A DNA stretch of 64,000 bases, taken from Providencia stuartii (GTDB lineage Bacteria > Pseudomonadota > Gammaproteobacteria > Enterobacterales > Enterobacteriaceae). Position 1 is the stretch's first letter. Every line of letters begins with the position of its first letter. The DNA lies in the NCBI RefSeq assembly GCF_029277985.1, contig NZ_CP119546.1, forward strand, positions 2,666,001 to 2,730,000, given 5' to 3'. A model generated the notes under the pieces. It was given only the letters and a program-made list of their open reading frames with translations. It searched no databases and was not told where the DNA came from. The translations under genes were made by a program, and so were the position numbers. This document shows, piece after piece, positions 30,966 through 40,612 of the stretch.

Positions 30966-32150
30966 TTAAAATTCATCTTGTTGCAAATAAGACCAAGCGT
31001 ATTGAGCATAAAGTTCAGCACCTGTCACCATTGCATCTTCATCAATATTAAAACGCCCATGATGATGTGCCCATTGTGTATCTTTATCTGGATTACCTGA
31101 TCCCAATAAAGCGAAACAGCCAGGAATGTTTTCAATATAAAAACTGAAATCTTCACCACCCGTTGTTGGTTTCTCAAACATCAACGTGTCTTCACCAAAT
31201 GCTTGCGTAATAACAGATTGCGCCAACAATGCACTACGTTCCTCATTAATCACAGGAAGTGTGCCATAAGTATAAATAACTTCCGCTGTCGCGCCATACA
31301 TTGCGGCGGTATGTTCTGCATAACGTCTGATTGCCGCTTCAATACGACTGCGAGTTTCAAGATTAAAACAGCGAACAGTTCCGTCTAATACCGCATTTTC
31401 AGCAATCACATTAAAGCGAGTACCAACCTCCATCTTCCCAATACTGACCACTGCTGATTCCAATGGCGATGTCTCACGAGAAATAACTGATTGTAGATTC
31501 ATCACAAAAGAAGATGCCACGACAGCGGCATCAATTGTGGCTTCAGGCATTGAACCGTGACCACCACGCCCTTTAAACTTCACGACTAACAAATCAGCGG
31601 AGGCAAATGTCCCCCCTACGTTACAAGAGACTTTTCCGGAAGGCGTCGTTGACCAGATATGCATGCCAAATACATTATCCACATTTTCCACGGCACCTTG
31701 TTTCACCATTTCTTTAGCGCCTTGGGCTATCTCTTCAGCCGGCTGAAAAATCAACCTCACATTGCCTTTCAAATCCGCGCGAACATCGTATAGCGCTTTT
31801 GCGGCTGTCAATAACATCGAGGTATGTGCATCATGTCCGCATGCATGCATTTTTCCTTGATTCTGTGATTTATATTCCAAAGAATCATTCAATTCCAGCA
31901 CGGGTAACGCATCAATATCTGCACGTAACGCTACCGTTTTGCCTGGTTTTCCGCCCTTAATTTCAGCAATAATCCCTGTTGGCTCTGTTAGTCGATATTC
32001 GATACCAATCTTAGTTAACTCTTCTGCAATCCGTTTTGTTGTCCGTATTTCTTCCCACGGTAATTCAGGATGCGCATGCAGGTCTCGACGAAAGGCAATC
32101 ATCGCTGTTGTGTATTTTTTGATTGCTTCAGTAATTGTTGTATTTACCAT
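30966..32150 (-). CDS. M20 family amidohydrolase (aminoacylase/hippurate hydrolase type)
   Basis: 394 residues, usual for the M20D aminoacylase group. HAHPELPWEEIRTT, MHACGHDAHTSMLLTAAKAL, FQPAEEIAQGAKEM with the catalytic Glu pair, and TTGGEDFSFY mark the two-metal site and fold. These enzymes remove acyl or aromatic acyl groups from amino acids in the cytoplasm. It is the last gene of an operon with a related M20 hydrolase and a permease, suggesting uptake and stepwise hydrolysis of an N-substituted amino acid. The exact substrate is unknown. Confidence 0.88.
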   Translation of the reverse strand: MVNTTITEAIKKYTTAMIAFRRDLHAHPELPWEEIRTTKRIAEELTKIGIEYRLTEPTGIIAEIKGGKPGKTVALRADIDALPVLELNDSLEYKSQNQGKMHACGHDAHTSMLLTAAKALYDVRADLKGNVRLIFQPAEEIAQGAKEMVKQGAVENVDNVFGMHIWSTTPSGKVSCNVGGTFASADLLVVKFKGRGGHGSMPEATIDAAVVASSFVMNLQSVISRETSPLESAVVSIGKMEVGTRFNVIAENAVLDGTVRCFNLETRSRIEAAIRRYAEHTAAMYGATAEVIYTYGTLPVINEERSALLAQSVITQAFGEDTLMFEKPTTGGEDFSFYIENIPGCFALLGSGNPDKDTQWAHHHGRFNIDEDAMVTGAELYAQYAWSYLQQDEF

Positions 32151-32217
32151 TGTTCTACCTTTACCTCAGAGCAGAGATCTCTTCATCTGCTTAATCACGA
32201 TAAGACTGATTATGAGT

Positions 32218-33459
32218 TCAACATTCGGTTAATGACCGCACAGACTCAAACATAACGTCAACACCACGAGCGATTTGCTCATAATCCGTCCATTCATCTG
32301 GATGATGACTTAATCCATTACGACTCGGTACAAAAATTAGCCCAGTGGCTGTGATACCGGCAAAAATCATCGTGTCATGCCCTGCACCACTTACCATCGT
32401 TCGATAACGTAATCCCTGTTTTTGTGCATGATTTACCATCAATTGATGAATTTCAGGGGCTAATTTTGTGGGTGAAACATAAAGAGGCTGAATAACATCA
32501 CTTTGAATATTCCTCTTAGTACTTTCCTGCTCAACCAGCGCGATGATTTGTGCAATGGCTTGACGTAACGCCGTTTCATTTCTCGAACGAATATCAACAC
32601 TGAATGTGACTTCACTCGGGATCACATTTGCCCCATTAGGTAACACATTCAATCTTCCGACTGTTGCAACCGTACTTTCACCTACTGTTATCGCTATGTT
32701 CGCAATTTGGCTGATAATGTGACTCGCGCACACCAATGCATCAGCACGCATATGCATTGGTGTCGTTCCTGCATGCCCCGCTTTACCCGTTAATTTGACT
32801 TCAAGCTGAGCAATGCCAACAATGATATCAACAATGCCAACGTCTTCATTTGCTTGCTCTAAGACGGGGCCTTGCTCAATATGCAGTTCTAAGAAAGCTT
32901 TCACTGTCGACGGTACAAGTACGGCTTCTGCTGCTTTATCGGCATTAAATCCCGCATCAGCCATACGTTGTGCCGCAGAAATACCTTGTCTGTCAGTTAA
33001 TTGGTGCAACTCTTGGCGACCAATCAGACCTGTTATCACACTCGAAGCCATCAAACCACGCCCAAAGCTGGTTCCTTCTTCTTCAACCAATGCAATGACT
33101 TCAAGGGGATAACGTGGTTGAAGTTGTTGCTCACGAATACGCGCCACAACATCCAACCCTGCCACAATCCCTGCTGGCCCATCGAAAGCGCCACCATTGG
33201 GTACAGAATCAAAATGTGAACCAATCATAACGGCAGGCAACCCACTTTCCGTGCCTTCTAATCGTCCATAGAGATTACCGATGGCATCCTCACGTACCTG
33301 TAAGCCAAGCAGATGCATTTGCTCTTTTAAATATGCTCTAGCTTGCTTATCTTGCTCACTATAGCTCATACGAGTCGTTCCTTGACCCGGTGTCGATGTA
33401 AATTCGGCCAACTGCTCTAAATGCCGTTGAATTCTGAATGTGCTTGTTTCCATCATCAT
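32218..33459 (-). CDS. M20 family Zn-dependent hydrolase (carbamoylase/allantoate amidohydrolase type)
   Basis: 413 residues. Metal-binding segments are GSHFDSVPNGGAFDGPAG, VEEEGTSFGRG, LELHIEQGPVLE and SGAGHDTMIFA, the pattern of the hydantoinase/carbamoylase group. Such enzymes cleave N-carbamoyl or ureido compounds. Three ATG codons in a row start the gene, directly after the permease stop with no gap, so translation is probably coupled. Confidence 0.88.
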   Translation of the reverse strand: MMMETSTFRIQRHLEQLAEFTSTPGQGTTRMSYSEQDKQARAYLKEQMHLLGLQVREDAIGNLYGRLEGTESGLPAVMIGSHFDSVPNGGAFDGPAGIVAGLDVVARIREQQLQPRYPLEVIALVEEEGTSFGRGLMASSVITGLIGRQELHQLTDRQGISAAQRMADAGFNADKAAEAVLVPSTVKAFLELHIEQGPVLEQANEDVGIVDIIVGIAQLEVKLTGKAGHAGTTPMHMRADALVCASHIISQIANIAITVGESTVATVGRLNVLPNGANVIPSEVTFSVDIRSRNETALRQAIAQIIALVEQESTKRNIQSDVIQPLYVSPTKLAPEIHQLMVNHAQKQGLRYRTMVSGAGHDTMIFAGITATGLIFVPSRNGLSHHPDEWTDYEQIARGVDVMFESVRSLTEC

Positions 33460-34683
33460 TTACCCTGCAAGTGGTGTAATAAAACCAACCATAATTCCAG
33501 CAAGTACCACAGAGACCATGGTCACTGAAATAAATCCACCGACTAACATGGGTCCTAACATATGGCCGGTCAGAATTTGCCTTTCTTTCTCATCTTTCGT
33601 CAGCGCATTAATCGCTTCATTCGTAATGATATAATCGGCTGGAAAACCATAGAGTGCGGTTAACGATACGGCGAATGCCATTTCTTTAGAGACACCCAGT
33701 ATCTTTCCGACTATCCAAGAAGCGAGATACATCCCAATTACTGCGGCAGCAATTAAAACAATCATTGGATAAACCAGTCGTAATAACATATCTGGAGTCG
33801 CATGGTTTAAGGTATCGAAAATAAACAGCATCAACGCCATAATGGCAAAGCCAAACCCATTGGCTTTTTGTAAAGGTTGCCTTTCTAAAAAGCCGAGTGA
33901 AGAAGCAATAACCCCAAATAACAGACATAATACAAATGGGCTAATGCTCACAATAGGGGCAGCCCATGTTGAAACTAAATAGGCAAGATACCCAACCGCT
34001 GCTAAGCGTAAAAACTTAAAATAACTGGTATTGTAATGTGAAGGTATTTTCTTGAATAAACGCGGCATCTCTTCTTCAGAAACCACCGTTTTTACTGCAA
34101 CATCTTTTGCCCCTTCAACAGATAATGACGCGTTCCATTGACCATTACGGTATTGTTCAAGAACTCTGCGCCCTTCTCTTTTTAACATGACCGCTGTTAA
34201 TGGGTATCCGGCAAAACCTTGCATAACATAAATTAAAATAGCAAACACGGATAAATCAATCAGGCCAGCATCCGCTGCCCCTTTAGACATAATAAGTGAA
34301 GAAACAATTCCCCCCACTAAGGGTGGAATAGCAACCAAGATTGTATTGAGATCAAATAACACCATTCCCACAGCGAATATAAATATAATAATGCCTAAAA
34401 TTCCAGATAAGGAAATTAAAATGGTTTTCCACTGCCGTAAAAGTTCCTTTAGCGATAACAGTGTTCCCATATTGGTTATTAACAGATACATCAACATCAC
34501 TGCAACCACTTGCGGTATTCCAGCAATACTTACAATATCCTTTGGAAAGAATGTCCAATAACCGAATAGGAATAAAACGGCACACACGAATACAGAAGGG
34601 ATCCAAGCTTTGGTTCTCACCGCAATTGCATCGCCGATATACAATATCAAAACTATGATAAACAGAGCTAACATCTGTGACAT
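33460..34683 (-). CDS. Putative permease upstream of two M20 hydrolases
   Basis: 407 residues with about ten hydrophobic segments in two halves joined by a charged loop (about 170-215, with VKTVVSEEEMPRLFKKIPSHYN). The halves and the re-entrant-like GGIVSSLIMSKGAADAG recall sodium-coupled symporters of the GltS type, but I cannot assign the family. Position at the head of the hydrolase operon suggests it imports their substrate. The predicted start follows GGGGAAAA. Confidence 0.65.
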   Translation of the reverse strand: MSQMLALFIIVLILYIGDAIAVRTKAWIPSVFVCAVLFLFGYWTFFPKDIVSIAGIPQVVAVMLMYLLITNMGTLLSLKELLRQWKTILISLSGILGIIIFIFAVGMVLFDLNTILVAIPPLVGGIVSSLIMSKGAADAGLIDLSVFAILIYVMQGFAGYPLTAVMLKREGRRVLEQYRNGQWNASLSVEGAKDVAVKTVVSEEEMPRLFKKIPSHYNTSYFKFLRLAAVGYLAYLVSTWAAPIVSISPFVLCLLFGVIASSLGFLERQPLQKANGFGFAIMALMLFIFDTLNHATPDMLLRLVYPMIVLIAAAVIGMYLASWIVGKILGVSKEMAFAVSLTALYGFPADYIITNEAINALTKDEKERQILTGHMLGPMLVGGFISVTMVSVVLAGIMVGFITPLAG

Positions 34684-35606
34684 AACTTTTCCCCGTCAAT
34701 ATCTTTTTCTAATTCAATTTTTTTAAGGCTATACGTTTTATTATTTTTTATAACGCGCGATATAACTTCATAATTAGTTTGATATATAGCCAAATATGAG
34801 ATTATTTCGCTATCGATAATGGAAAATAGCAACAAAAATCATAATATCATCGAAAATCAATATGTATAGATAACGCTCTGGAAGACTAGGCAAATTGCCA
34901 AATAGAAAACTCATTATTAAAATAGTGATAAATAATAAAAAATCTATTGCAACATCAGGAATACGCTGACAATGGCGTGATTTTTTAGCGATATATTTCA
35001 CAAAATACAGAGTTAATAATAAATAATTTCTTGATTTATTTTTTGTTCAACGAGATTATATTCTGTTGTCGACCGCCATAATTCCAAAAAATACACTTAT
35101 GATTTAGGAAAAAAGGTTGTTTTTCTCATAATAGAATCAAATTACTCCAAACAATCTACTTTATTAGCATTTTGTTAAAATTAGTGTATAAAAAGTGTTT
35201 TTTTGCTAAAAGCCATTCTGAAATAATGCGTTCTTCATTTTAAAGATACGATGTGAGGATAATTGATCATATTTTTAACTAGACAAAATTTCACTCATTG
35301 AGAAACGTAAATACAATATAAAGAGATTCAATATCGTCTCCTTTAAAATAACTGATCGTAATTAGGGATTAATAAGGAATATTCATTTATAAAAATTATC
35401 TTAATATTTATAAATACCCACCTTACCCGTTGTCATTAACAAATAAGCGCCTAGTTTTTGCAACCAGAGTAAGGCGGTGATATCAATACTTTTCTTCTAA
35501 GCAGCCCTTGTGAGCTTACTCCTATTTTTCGCCTATTATGCATCCAGCCGAAAATATTCAATTTATCGTTAATCATCATCCACAATGGAAGAGCCGTTTT
35601 CAGGCA
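34684..35606. other. AT-rich intergenic region
   Basis: About 920 bases between the permease start and the crcB 3' end, both on the minus strand. It must hold the permease operon promoter. I see no known operator, no strong terminator and no supportable gene. Confidence 0.55.
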
Positions 35607-35987
35607 TTACTGTTGCAATAGCCAATGATGACAAAGCATGCCTAAGAAGGTAAAAAATAACGCTCCTACAACATGAATTGCGATAGTACTCAGCGCAATC
35701 ATCAATTTTCCTTCTTGAATCCGCATCAAAACTTCCCATGAAAACGTTGAGAACGTCGTAAAGGCACCACAAAAACCAGTCACAATAAACAATTTATAAG
35801 CTGGATTTAAATTTGAGCTAGCAAAATAAGCAATAGCAAAACCAATAACAAAGCCCCCGACTAAATTCACAAACACTGTGCCCATTGGAATGTTTGGATA
35901 AAGATGATTAAGCCTTAAACTGACAAACCATCTTAGCCAACCGCCCAAGACGGAACCTAACGCAATAGAAAAAAGTGATGCATACAT
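35607..35987 (-). CDS. crcB: Fluoride channel CrcB/Fluc
   Basis: 126 residues, the usual length, with four membrane segments. NLVGGFVIGF contains the conserved pore Asn (Asn41), and GFCGAFTTFSTFSWE is the Fluc signature with the TTFST segment. It forms a dual-topology dimer that lets fluoride leave the cell. I start at the ATG giving MYASLFSIALG because AAGGGATTGTCT precedes it and upstream codons do not fit the family. A fluoride riboswitch lies upstream. Confidence 0.95.
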   Translation of the reverse strand: MYASLFSIALGSVLGGWLRWFVSLRLNHLYPNIPMGTVFVNLVGGFVIGFAIAYFASSNLNPAYKLFIVTGFCGAFTTFSTFSWEVLMRIQEGKLMIALSTIAIHVVGALFFTFLGMLCHHWLLQQ

Positions 35988-36056
35988 AGACAATCCCTTA
36001 TAGCTGTAAACAGGGGATAAATGAGAAGGAAACGTTGAAAGCATTTATGCCCCAAA

Positions 36057-36090
36057 ATATTCAGGGCGCATAATCGCTACGCCCCCTATC
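36057..36090 (-). promoter_or_regulatory. Probable expression-platform hairpin of the fluoride riboswitch
   Basis: Downstream of the aptamer the transcript reads TTGATAGGGGGCGTAGCG and then ATTATGCGCCCTGAATATTTT, which can fold GGGCGTA with TGCGCCC. It sits about 70 bases before the crcB start. A TTGATAGG here repeats the 5' side of the aptamer stem and could compete for its CCTATCAA partner. The mechanism is inferred. Confidence 0.5.
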
Positions 36091-36105
36091 AATTGAAAAG
36101 GTTAA

Positions 36106-36170
36106 CGTAGGCATCATTAGCCCTTTTTCTTTGGGCGGTTTTTGATAGGAGGAATGCCATCTCCTATCAA
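36106..36170 (-). promoter_or_regulatory. Fluoride riboswitch (crcB motif)
   Basis: On the minus strand the transcript contains TTGATAGGAGATGGCATTCC followed by TCCTATCAAAAACCGCC and GGGCTAATGATGCCTACG. These are the conserved blocks of the crcB RNA motif: GGNGATGGCATTCC, AAACCGCC and TGATGCCTAC, with the GGCATT/AATGCC pseudoknot-type pairing. It precedes crcB, the classic target. Fluoride binding is expected to raise crcB expression. Confidence 0.92.
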
Positions 36171-36435
36171 TAGGATATCCATAATGAATATTAAGGTAAA
36201 GCGCCGAGTCTTGCAGTCATATTAACTCAACAATAAAACGTAAATTTTATTAATATCTTTTTCCGATTGGCATTCTATTTCGTCTTAATATGTAAATTTT
36301 AACGTAAATGGCGCATAATGTTTTGCACTGCAAAGCATATAACGGCTTATATCGTTTCATGTCACTATTGAGATCGATAATCAATGATAAAATTTCCACA
36401 TGAAGTCAGATTAATTTTCATAGGATAAATCTAAA

Positions 36436-37089
36436 ATGGATAAAAAACGCACACTATTGACCGCGGAGAATATTGGATACGTCATTGATAATAAAGTCAT
36501 ACTAGACAAAGTAGATTTTCGTTTATATGAAGGTGAATTCAAATTAATAACAGGGCCTTCTGGTTGCGGAAAAAGCACACTACTAAAAATAATCGCTTCG
36601 TTACTCTCGCCAACTTCTGGACGTCTGCTTTTTAATGGTCATGATTATACGACTCTCTCACCGGAAGAATATCGCCAACAAGTTTCTTACTGTACACAAA
36701 CTCCCTCTTTATTTGGTTCTACTGTTTACGACAACCTATTTTTTCCTTATCAAATACGTAAGCAAACTTTTAATAAAAACAAAGTGCTTCAAGATCTAAG
36801 CTATTTTTCTTTACCCGAATCTATCTTAGAAAAAAGCATCAATGAGCTATCTGGAGGAGAAAAACAACGCATCTCATTGATTCGTAACCTTCAATTTTTG
36901 CCTAAAGTTTTATTATTAGATGAAATAACCAGCGCTTTGGATGAGGCGAATAAAGTGAAAGTCAATGAATTAATCCATCAATTAGCAACACAACAAAATA
37001 TTGCCATCTTATGGGTTACACATGACCAAGATGAAATTTCACATGCAGATAACATGATTACCCTTCCCGCTCATCATACCGAAAAATAG
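36436..37089 (+). CDS. fetA: Iron efflux ABC transporter, ATP-binding protein FetA
   Basis: 217 residues. Walker A is GPSGCGKST (40-48), the signature ELSGGEKQR lies at about 137-145, and Walker B is VLLLDEITSALDE. Length and the pairing with a FetB-type permease identify YbbL/FetA. In E. coli FetAB lowers cellular iron and protects against peroxide. TAGGAT precedes the ATG. The gene lies nine bases before fetB. Confidence 0.88.
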   Translation: MDKKRTLLTAENIGYVIDNKVILDKVDFRLYEGEFKLITGPSGCGKSTLLKIIASLLSPTSGRLLFNGHDYTTLSPEEYRQQVSYCTQTPSLFGSTVYDNLFFPYQIRKQTFNKNKVLQDLSYFSLPESILEKSINELSGGEKQRISLIRNLQFLPKVLLLDEITSALDEANKVKVNELIHQLATQQNIAILWVTHDQDEISHADNMITLPAHHTEK

Positions 37090-37098
37090 GAATAAGCC

Positions 37099-37875
37099 AT
37101 GCACCAACCTAATATTACCAATGAATCCTTGGCTTTCTCTATCATGCTTGTTCTGGTTGCCATTTTTATTAGTCACAAAGAAAAACTCACTCTAGAAAAA
37201 GACATCATTTGGAGTACATGCCGTGCGATCGTCCAGCTATTAATTGTTGGTTATATTCTAAAGTATATTTTTCATGTTGATCATGAAATTCTCACTATCG
37301 CTATGGTTATGTTTATCTGCTTTAATGCTGCCTGGAATGCGAGAAAGAGAAGTAAATATATAGAAAAAGTTTTCGTAACCGCTTTTATCGCCATTACCTC
37401 CAGCACACTTTTAACCTTATTGATCTTGATTATCACCAAAGCCATTGTCTTTACACCTATGCAGGTGATTCCAATTACAGGCATGATTGCCGGCAATGCG
37501 ATGATTGCTGTCGGTTTATGTTTTAATAATTTAGGGCAGCGTTTTAGTAATCAACAACAGCAAATACAAGAGATGCTAAGCCTAGGTGCAACCCCAAAAA
37601 CGGCCTCTATTTCTATCATTCGTGATAGTATCCGAGCATCACTCATCCCAACAATTGACTCAGCAAAAACAGTCGGTATCGTCAGTTTACCCGGAATGAT
37701 GTCTGGATTAATTTTTGCTGGTGTTGATCCATTGGAAGCTGTTAAATATCAGATCATGGTAACATTTATGTTATTAGCTACGGCCAGTTTATCGACCATT
37801 TTAACAGGATATATGACCTACCTTAAATTTTATAATAATCGTCATCAGCTACTTATAAACACGCTAAATAAGTAA
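37099..37875 (+). CDS. fetB: Iron efflux ABC transporter, permease FetB
   Basis: 258 residues with about seven membrane segments. GMIAGNAMIAVGLCFNNLGQRF, the coupling region EMLSLGATPKTAS, and GIVSLPGMMSGLIFAGVDPLEAVKYQIMV are the family hallmarks of YbbM/FetB. It makes the transmembrane part of the exporter with FetA. AGGAAT precedes the start, and a terminator hairpin follows. Confidence 0.9.
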   Translation: MHQPNITNESLAFSIMLVLVAIFISHKEKLTLEKDIIWSTCRAIVQLLIVGYILKYIFHVDHEILTIAMVMFICFNAAWNARKRSKYIEKVFVTAFIAITSSTLLTLLILIITKAIVFTPMQVIPITGMIAGNAMIAVGLCFNNLGQRFSNQQQQIQEMLSLGATPKTASISIIRDSIRASLIPTIDSAKTVGIVSLPGMMSGLIFAGVDPLEAVKYQIMVTFMLLATASLSTILTGYMTYLKFYNNRHQLLINTLNK

Positions 37876-37884
37876 TCACAGAGG

Positions 37885-37919
37885 AAACACTGGGTAACAG
37901 CGCAATTATCCAGTGTTTT
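37885..37919 (+). terminator. Terminator after fetAB
   Basis: AAACACTGG and CCAGTGTTT pair across a loop of about 16 bases (GTAA/TTAT can extend the stem), followed by TTTC, 10 bases after the fetB stop. Confidence 0.78.
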
Positions 37920-38030
37920 CTTATAAAGCGAATTTTCGCAATTTCCGATTTGGCTATTAGATCATAAAAATAAGTTATTTGAGTGGTTATATACTATTCT
38001 CTATTACAGCTAAATTCACTAAGCATTAAT

Positions 38031-38420
38031 TTAGCTGCAATATCGCTTCCATAACGATTCCATCACTGACAACGGTAACAGATCATAATCCCCTTCAACT
38101 AATGGAATTGACAATACTGTTCTGCCGTCTTGATTTTTGTAAACCTTTACCGTGAACCGTTTATATCCTTCTATTTTTGCATTTTTTACCCTTAATACTT
38201 CCCCACAAACATAACCGACTTCCCCTTTGTCAGTTGTTGCACGAATAAAATTATATTTTATATTTCTAAATGCCGCTGACTCAGGATAAGACAAATAATC
38301 CACTACACTATATTTAACCGATTTGATCAGGTCCGGTTGAGGCTTATAATTAAAAATAACCCCTAATAGAAATGCACCACCGACAATCAGCACGATCGTG
38401 AGCAATTTGACTATATTCAT
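38031..38420 (-). CDS. Hypothetical membrane-anchored protein
   Basis: 129 residues. Residues 4-24 form one membrane anchor; the rest is a soluble domain with YLSYPESAAFRNIKYNFI and VGYVCGEVLRVKNAKIEGYKRFTVKVY. This pattern, where a protein begins with a short anchor and has a beta-rich YxCGxVxxKNxxGxYxGFxxF-like segment, is common among uncharacterised enterobacterial proteins. I cannot name a function. It is a lone minus-strand gene convergent with fetAB. Confidence 0.7.
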   Translation of the reverse strand: MNIVKLLTIVLIVGGAFLLGVIFNYKPQPDLIKSVKYSVVDYLSYPESAAFRNIKYNFIRATTDKGEVGYVCGEVLRVKNAKIEGYKRFTVKVYKNQDGRTVLSIPLVEGDYDLLPLSVMESLWKRYCS

Positions 38421-39429
38421 ACTTTACGCTCTTAAAAAACCAACACATTGATAATTAAACAAAAAGATATTTAACAAGCGTGTTAATTAAAGCATCTCTA
38501 AATAGTATAAGGTAGAGTACAGCTTTAGGTAACGATACGTCTCACATTAATAACTTAAATTTTTCTTACTATTATCTATTAAAAATAATTATGATAAGGC
38601 GAGAAACAGCGATGAAAATATAACAGTTAAAAATAACTCAGTTTAATAAAATTAAATTATTTTAACTCGTCTCACACAATCAAAGAGTAATCCTATCAGT
38701 AATAACGATTGAAAATAAGAGTTATTGCCCCACCAAACTGTTACAGTTTGTTTCTTTTAGCGAAAAAGAATATTTTCAGCATAATCACCATAAAACATTT
38801 AACTTAAGAACAAATAATATGGCATTTTAAAACATGAATAAATAAAAATATTTCCTTCAATAAGCAAATATTTGTATCTAAATATTTACACTCCCGCAAA
38901 AGGAGTAAATGAAGGATAAAAAATAGAAATCATAACGATAATTCATAATACAATCTAAATTTGTTATCTGTCGTTCGGCTATATCACCAGTACCGGCGGT
39001 CTTTAATTTATACAGATGAATCAATAAACCACTTTTTTCTATTTTGTGCTATTTTACCTTTCTCGTCGACTAGACTAATCGCGCTTCACTCATCTGGGAA
39101 AATATGACTCTAATCTCACATCACCATAGCGCGTCAAAACACGACATAGTGAGAAACTCAGTACATCAATAGAATAAGAGGTTAGCATTCAACACGCTTT
39201 TAAGGTGCAATTTGCGCCAGATACCCCTTAAAAATATACTTAAAAGCCCAATAGAAATAGTGAATACACCATGCCTTATTGATTGCGGATACAAAATAGC
39301 AGGCGTACCAATACAGAATATTCCTATAAATCTATCTTGAATGAGAAAACTAAAATTTTACGGCCAATTTTGACAATGGATTTCATTTTAGTCAGGTAGC
39401 ATTTATACGTCTCTGTGATAGGGTGTATT
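38421..39429. other. One-kilobase AT-rich gene-free stretch
   Basis: No reading frame with a ribosome-binding site and protein-like composition is seen on either strand. There is no clear terminator, operator, repeat or RNA motif. It may contain decayed sequence or promoter elements for both flanking genes. Confidence 0.55.
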
Positions 39430-39720
39430 ATGACAAATACTCAATTGCTCTTACTTGCAATCAACAATATAAATGCAAATATCGATCTTTCAGATACACA
39501 AGCATCATATGTATATCAGTTTTACCATACACAAATTGCTCATAAGAATCTAAGTATTGATGATTTTTTAAAACAATTTATCGAACAAGTGGAACCCACT
39601 TTGGCGAGCAATAGCAATTTATGCCATAAATCTGAGCAGATCTATCAACTCATTCTGAGTTATTTGCAACAAGCGGAAGCGCGTTTTATTCATAATAAAA
39701 CGTTGATTAATAAAAAATAA
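39430..39720 (+). CDS. Small hypothetical protein
   Basis: 96 residues, apparently soluble and helical (LLLLAINNINANIDLSDTQASYVYQFYHTQIAH). I use the ATG behind AGGGTG rather than the upstream GTG. A strong terminator closes the gene, which supports a real transcript. The family is not recognised. Confidence 0.6.
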   Translation: MTNTQLLLLAINNINANIDLSDTQASYVYQFYHTQIAHKNLSIDDFLKQFIEQVEPTLASNSNLCHKSEQIYQLILSYLQQAEARFIHNKTLINKK

Positions 39721-39727
39721 GAAATCA

Positions 39728-39759
39728 AACGCCTCTTTAACTTACCCTAAAGAGGCGTT
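39728..39759. terminator. Terminator after the small hypothetical gene
   Basis: AACGCCTCTTTA and TAAAGAGGCGTT form a perfect 12-bp stem with an 8-base loop, 7 bases after the stop. The T tract is weak. Confidence 0.72.
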
Positions 39760-39865
39760 CACCGGAGATATAGCGCATTTCATTCAAAGGACAGCAACTC
39801 AGAAATCATCAATCCTTACGACCATATCGATAACTGTCACACTCACTTATCACTTAAGCGGTGAG

Positions 39866-40612
39866 TTATTTACCTTCCCCTTGAACCTCATAGAATTGTG
39901 TTTCAATCACTAAAGACTGCTTTTGAGTTTGCATTTTTCCATCAACATCATAGGTCGTTAAAACTTGGCAAGTTGTTGGTGCTCCCGACGGATTATATTG
40001 ACATTTTCTGTCAACGCTATACCCCAAATCACCAAGCATTTTCTGTTCTATCCGAATATCCGCATAACGCTCACTATCGGCTATTGGCGTGTAGATCGTC
40101 TGCATATACAATTGATTGTTATCATAGTAATTCATTTCCTGAAGCTCACCTAAATGACTATAAACTAATGTATCAATGGTATCGCTACTGCTATTGGTAA
40201 TACTCTTGATATAACCCCGTTCATTGTATTCAAAATACGCAGTACCATAATGATCTTTTTGAGAGATAAAACGACATTGGTCGTCTAAATTAATAATAAT
40301 CTCCCCTTGAGCGCTACGACCTTTTAATTGGTTATCTTCTCTTGCTAATTGTATATGCTGGTTAGCGGCAGAAGAAATGGACTCAAAACTCTCAATACAA
40401 CTGTTTTCGTCCAATTTTAAGTTAATCTCATGAGCGACTATATTATTTTCAGTATAAAACGTCGCATTTATTTCTTTTACAGGCCCCTTTATTAATACCC
40501 CACTGTACAATGCGTATATATTTTGTATTGCTGGCAGATATCCCTTTTCTGCTGATGCCGTCGACATTAATAAACTCGCTAATGTGAAAGCGAAAGTTAT
40601 AAACTTCATCAT
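39866..40612 (-). CDS. Secreted hypothetical protein coupled to a LacI regulator
   Basis: 248 residues. A signal peptide ends in LLMSTASA, and the mature protein is beta-rich with spaced tyrosines (HYGTAYFEYNERGYIKSITNSSSDTIDTLVYSHLGELQEMNYYDNNQLYM), reminiscent of YD/RHS-like repeats. Its ATG overlaps the TAA of the regulator gene (TAATG), so the two are translationally coupled. I do not know a function; a periplasmic partner of the sugar system is possible but unproven. Confidence 0.7.
   Translation of the reverse strand: MMKFITFAFTLASLLMSTASAEKGYLPAIQNIYALYSGVLIKGPVKEINATFYTENNIVAHEINLKLDENSCIESFESISSAANQHIQLAREDNQLKGRSAQGEIIINLDDQCRFISQKDHYGTAYFEYNERGYIKSITNSSSDTIDTLVYSHLGELQEMNYYDNNQLYMQTIYTPIADSERYADIRIEQKMLGDLGYSVDRKCQYNPSGAPTTCQVLTTYDVDGKMQTQKQSLVIETQFYEVQGEGK

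Noticed and set aside
30794..31051. 85-codon plus-strand frame across the operon end
   Set aside because: It overlaps the amidohydrolase gene and its terminator in antisense, so it is a shadow frame.
34810..35001. 63-codon minus-strand frame with hydrophobic segments
   Set aside because: AT-rich DNA easily gives such hydrophobic frames; no ribosome-binding site or family was seen.
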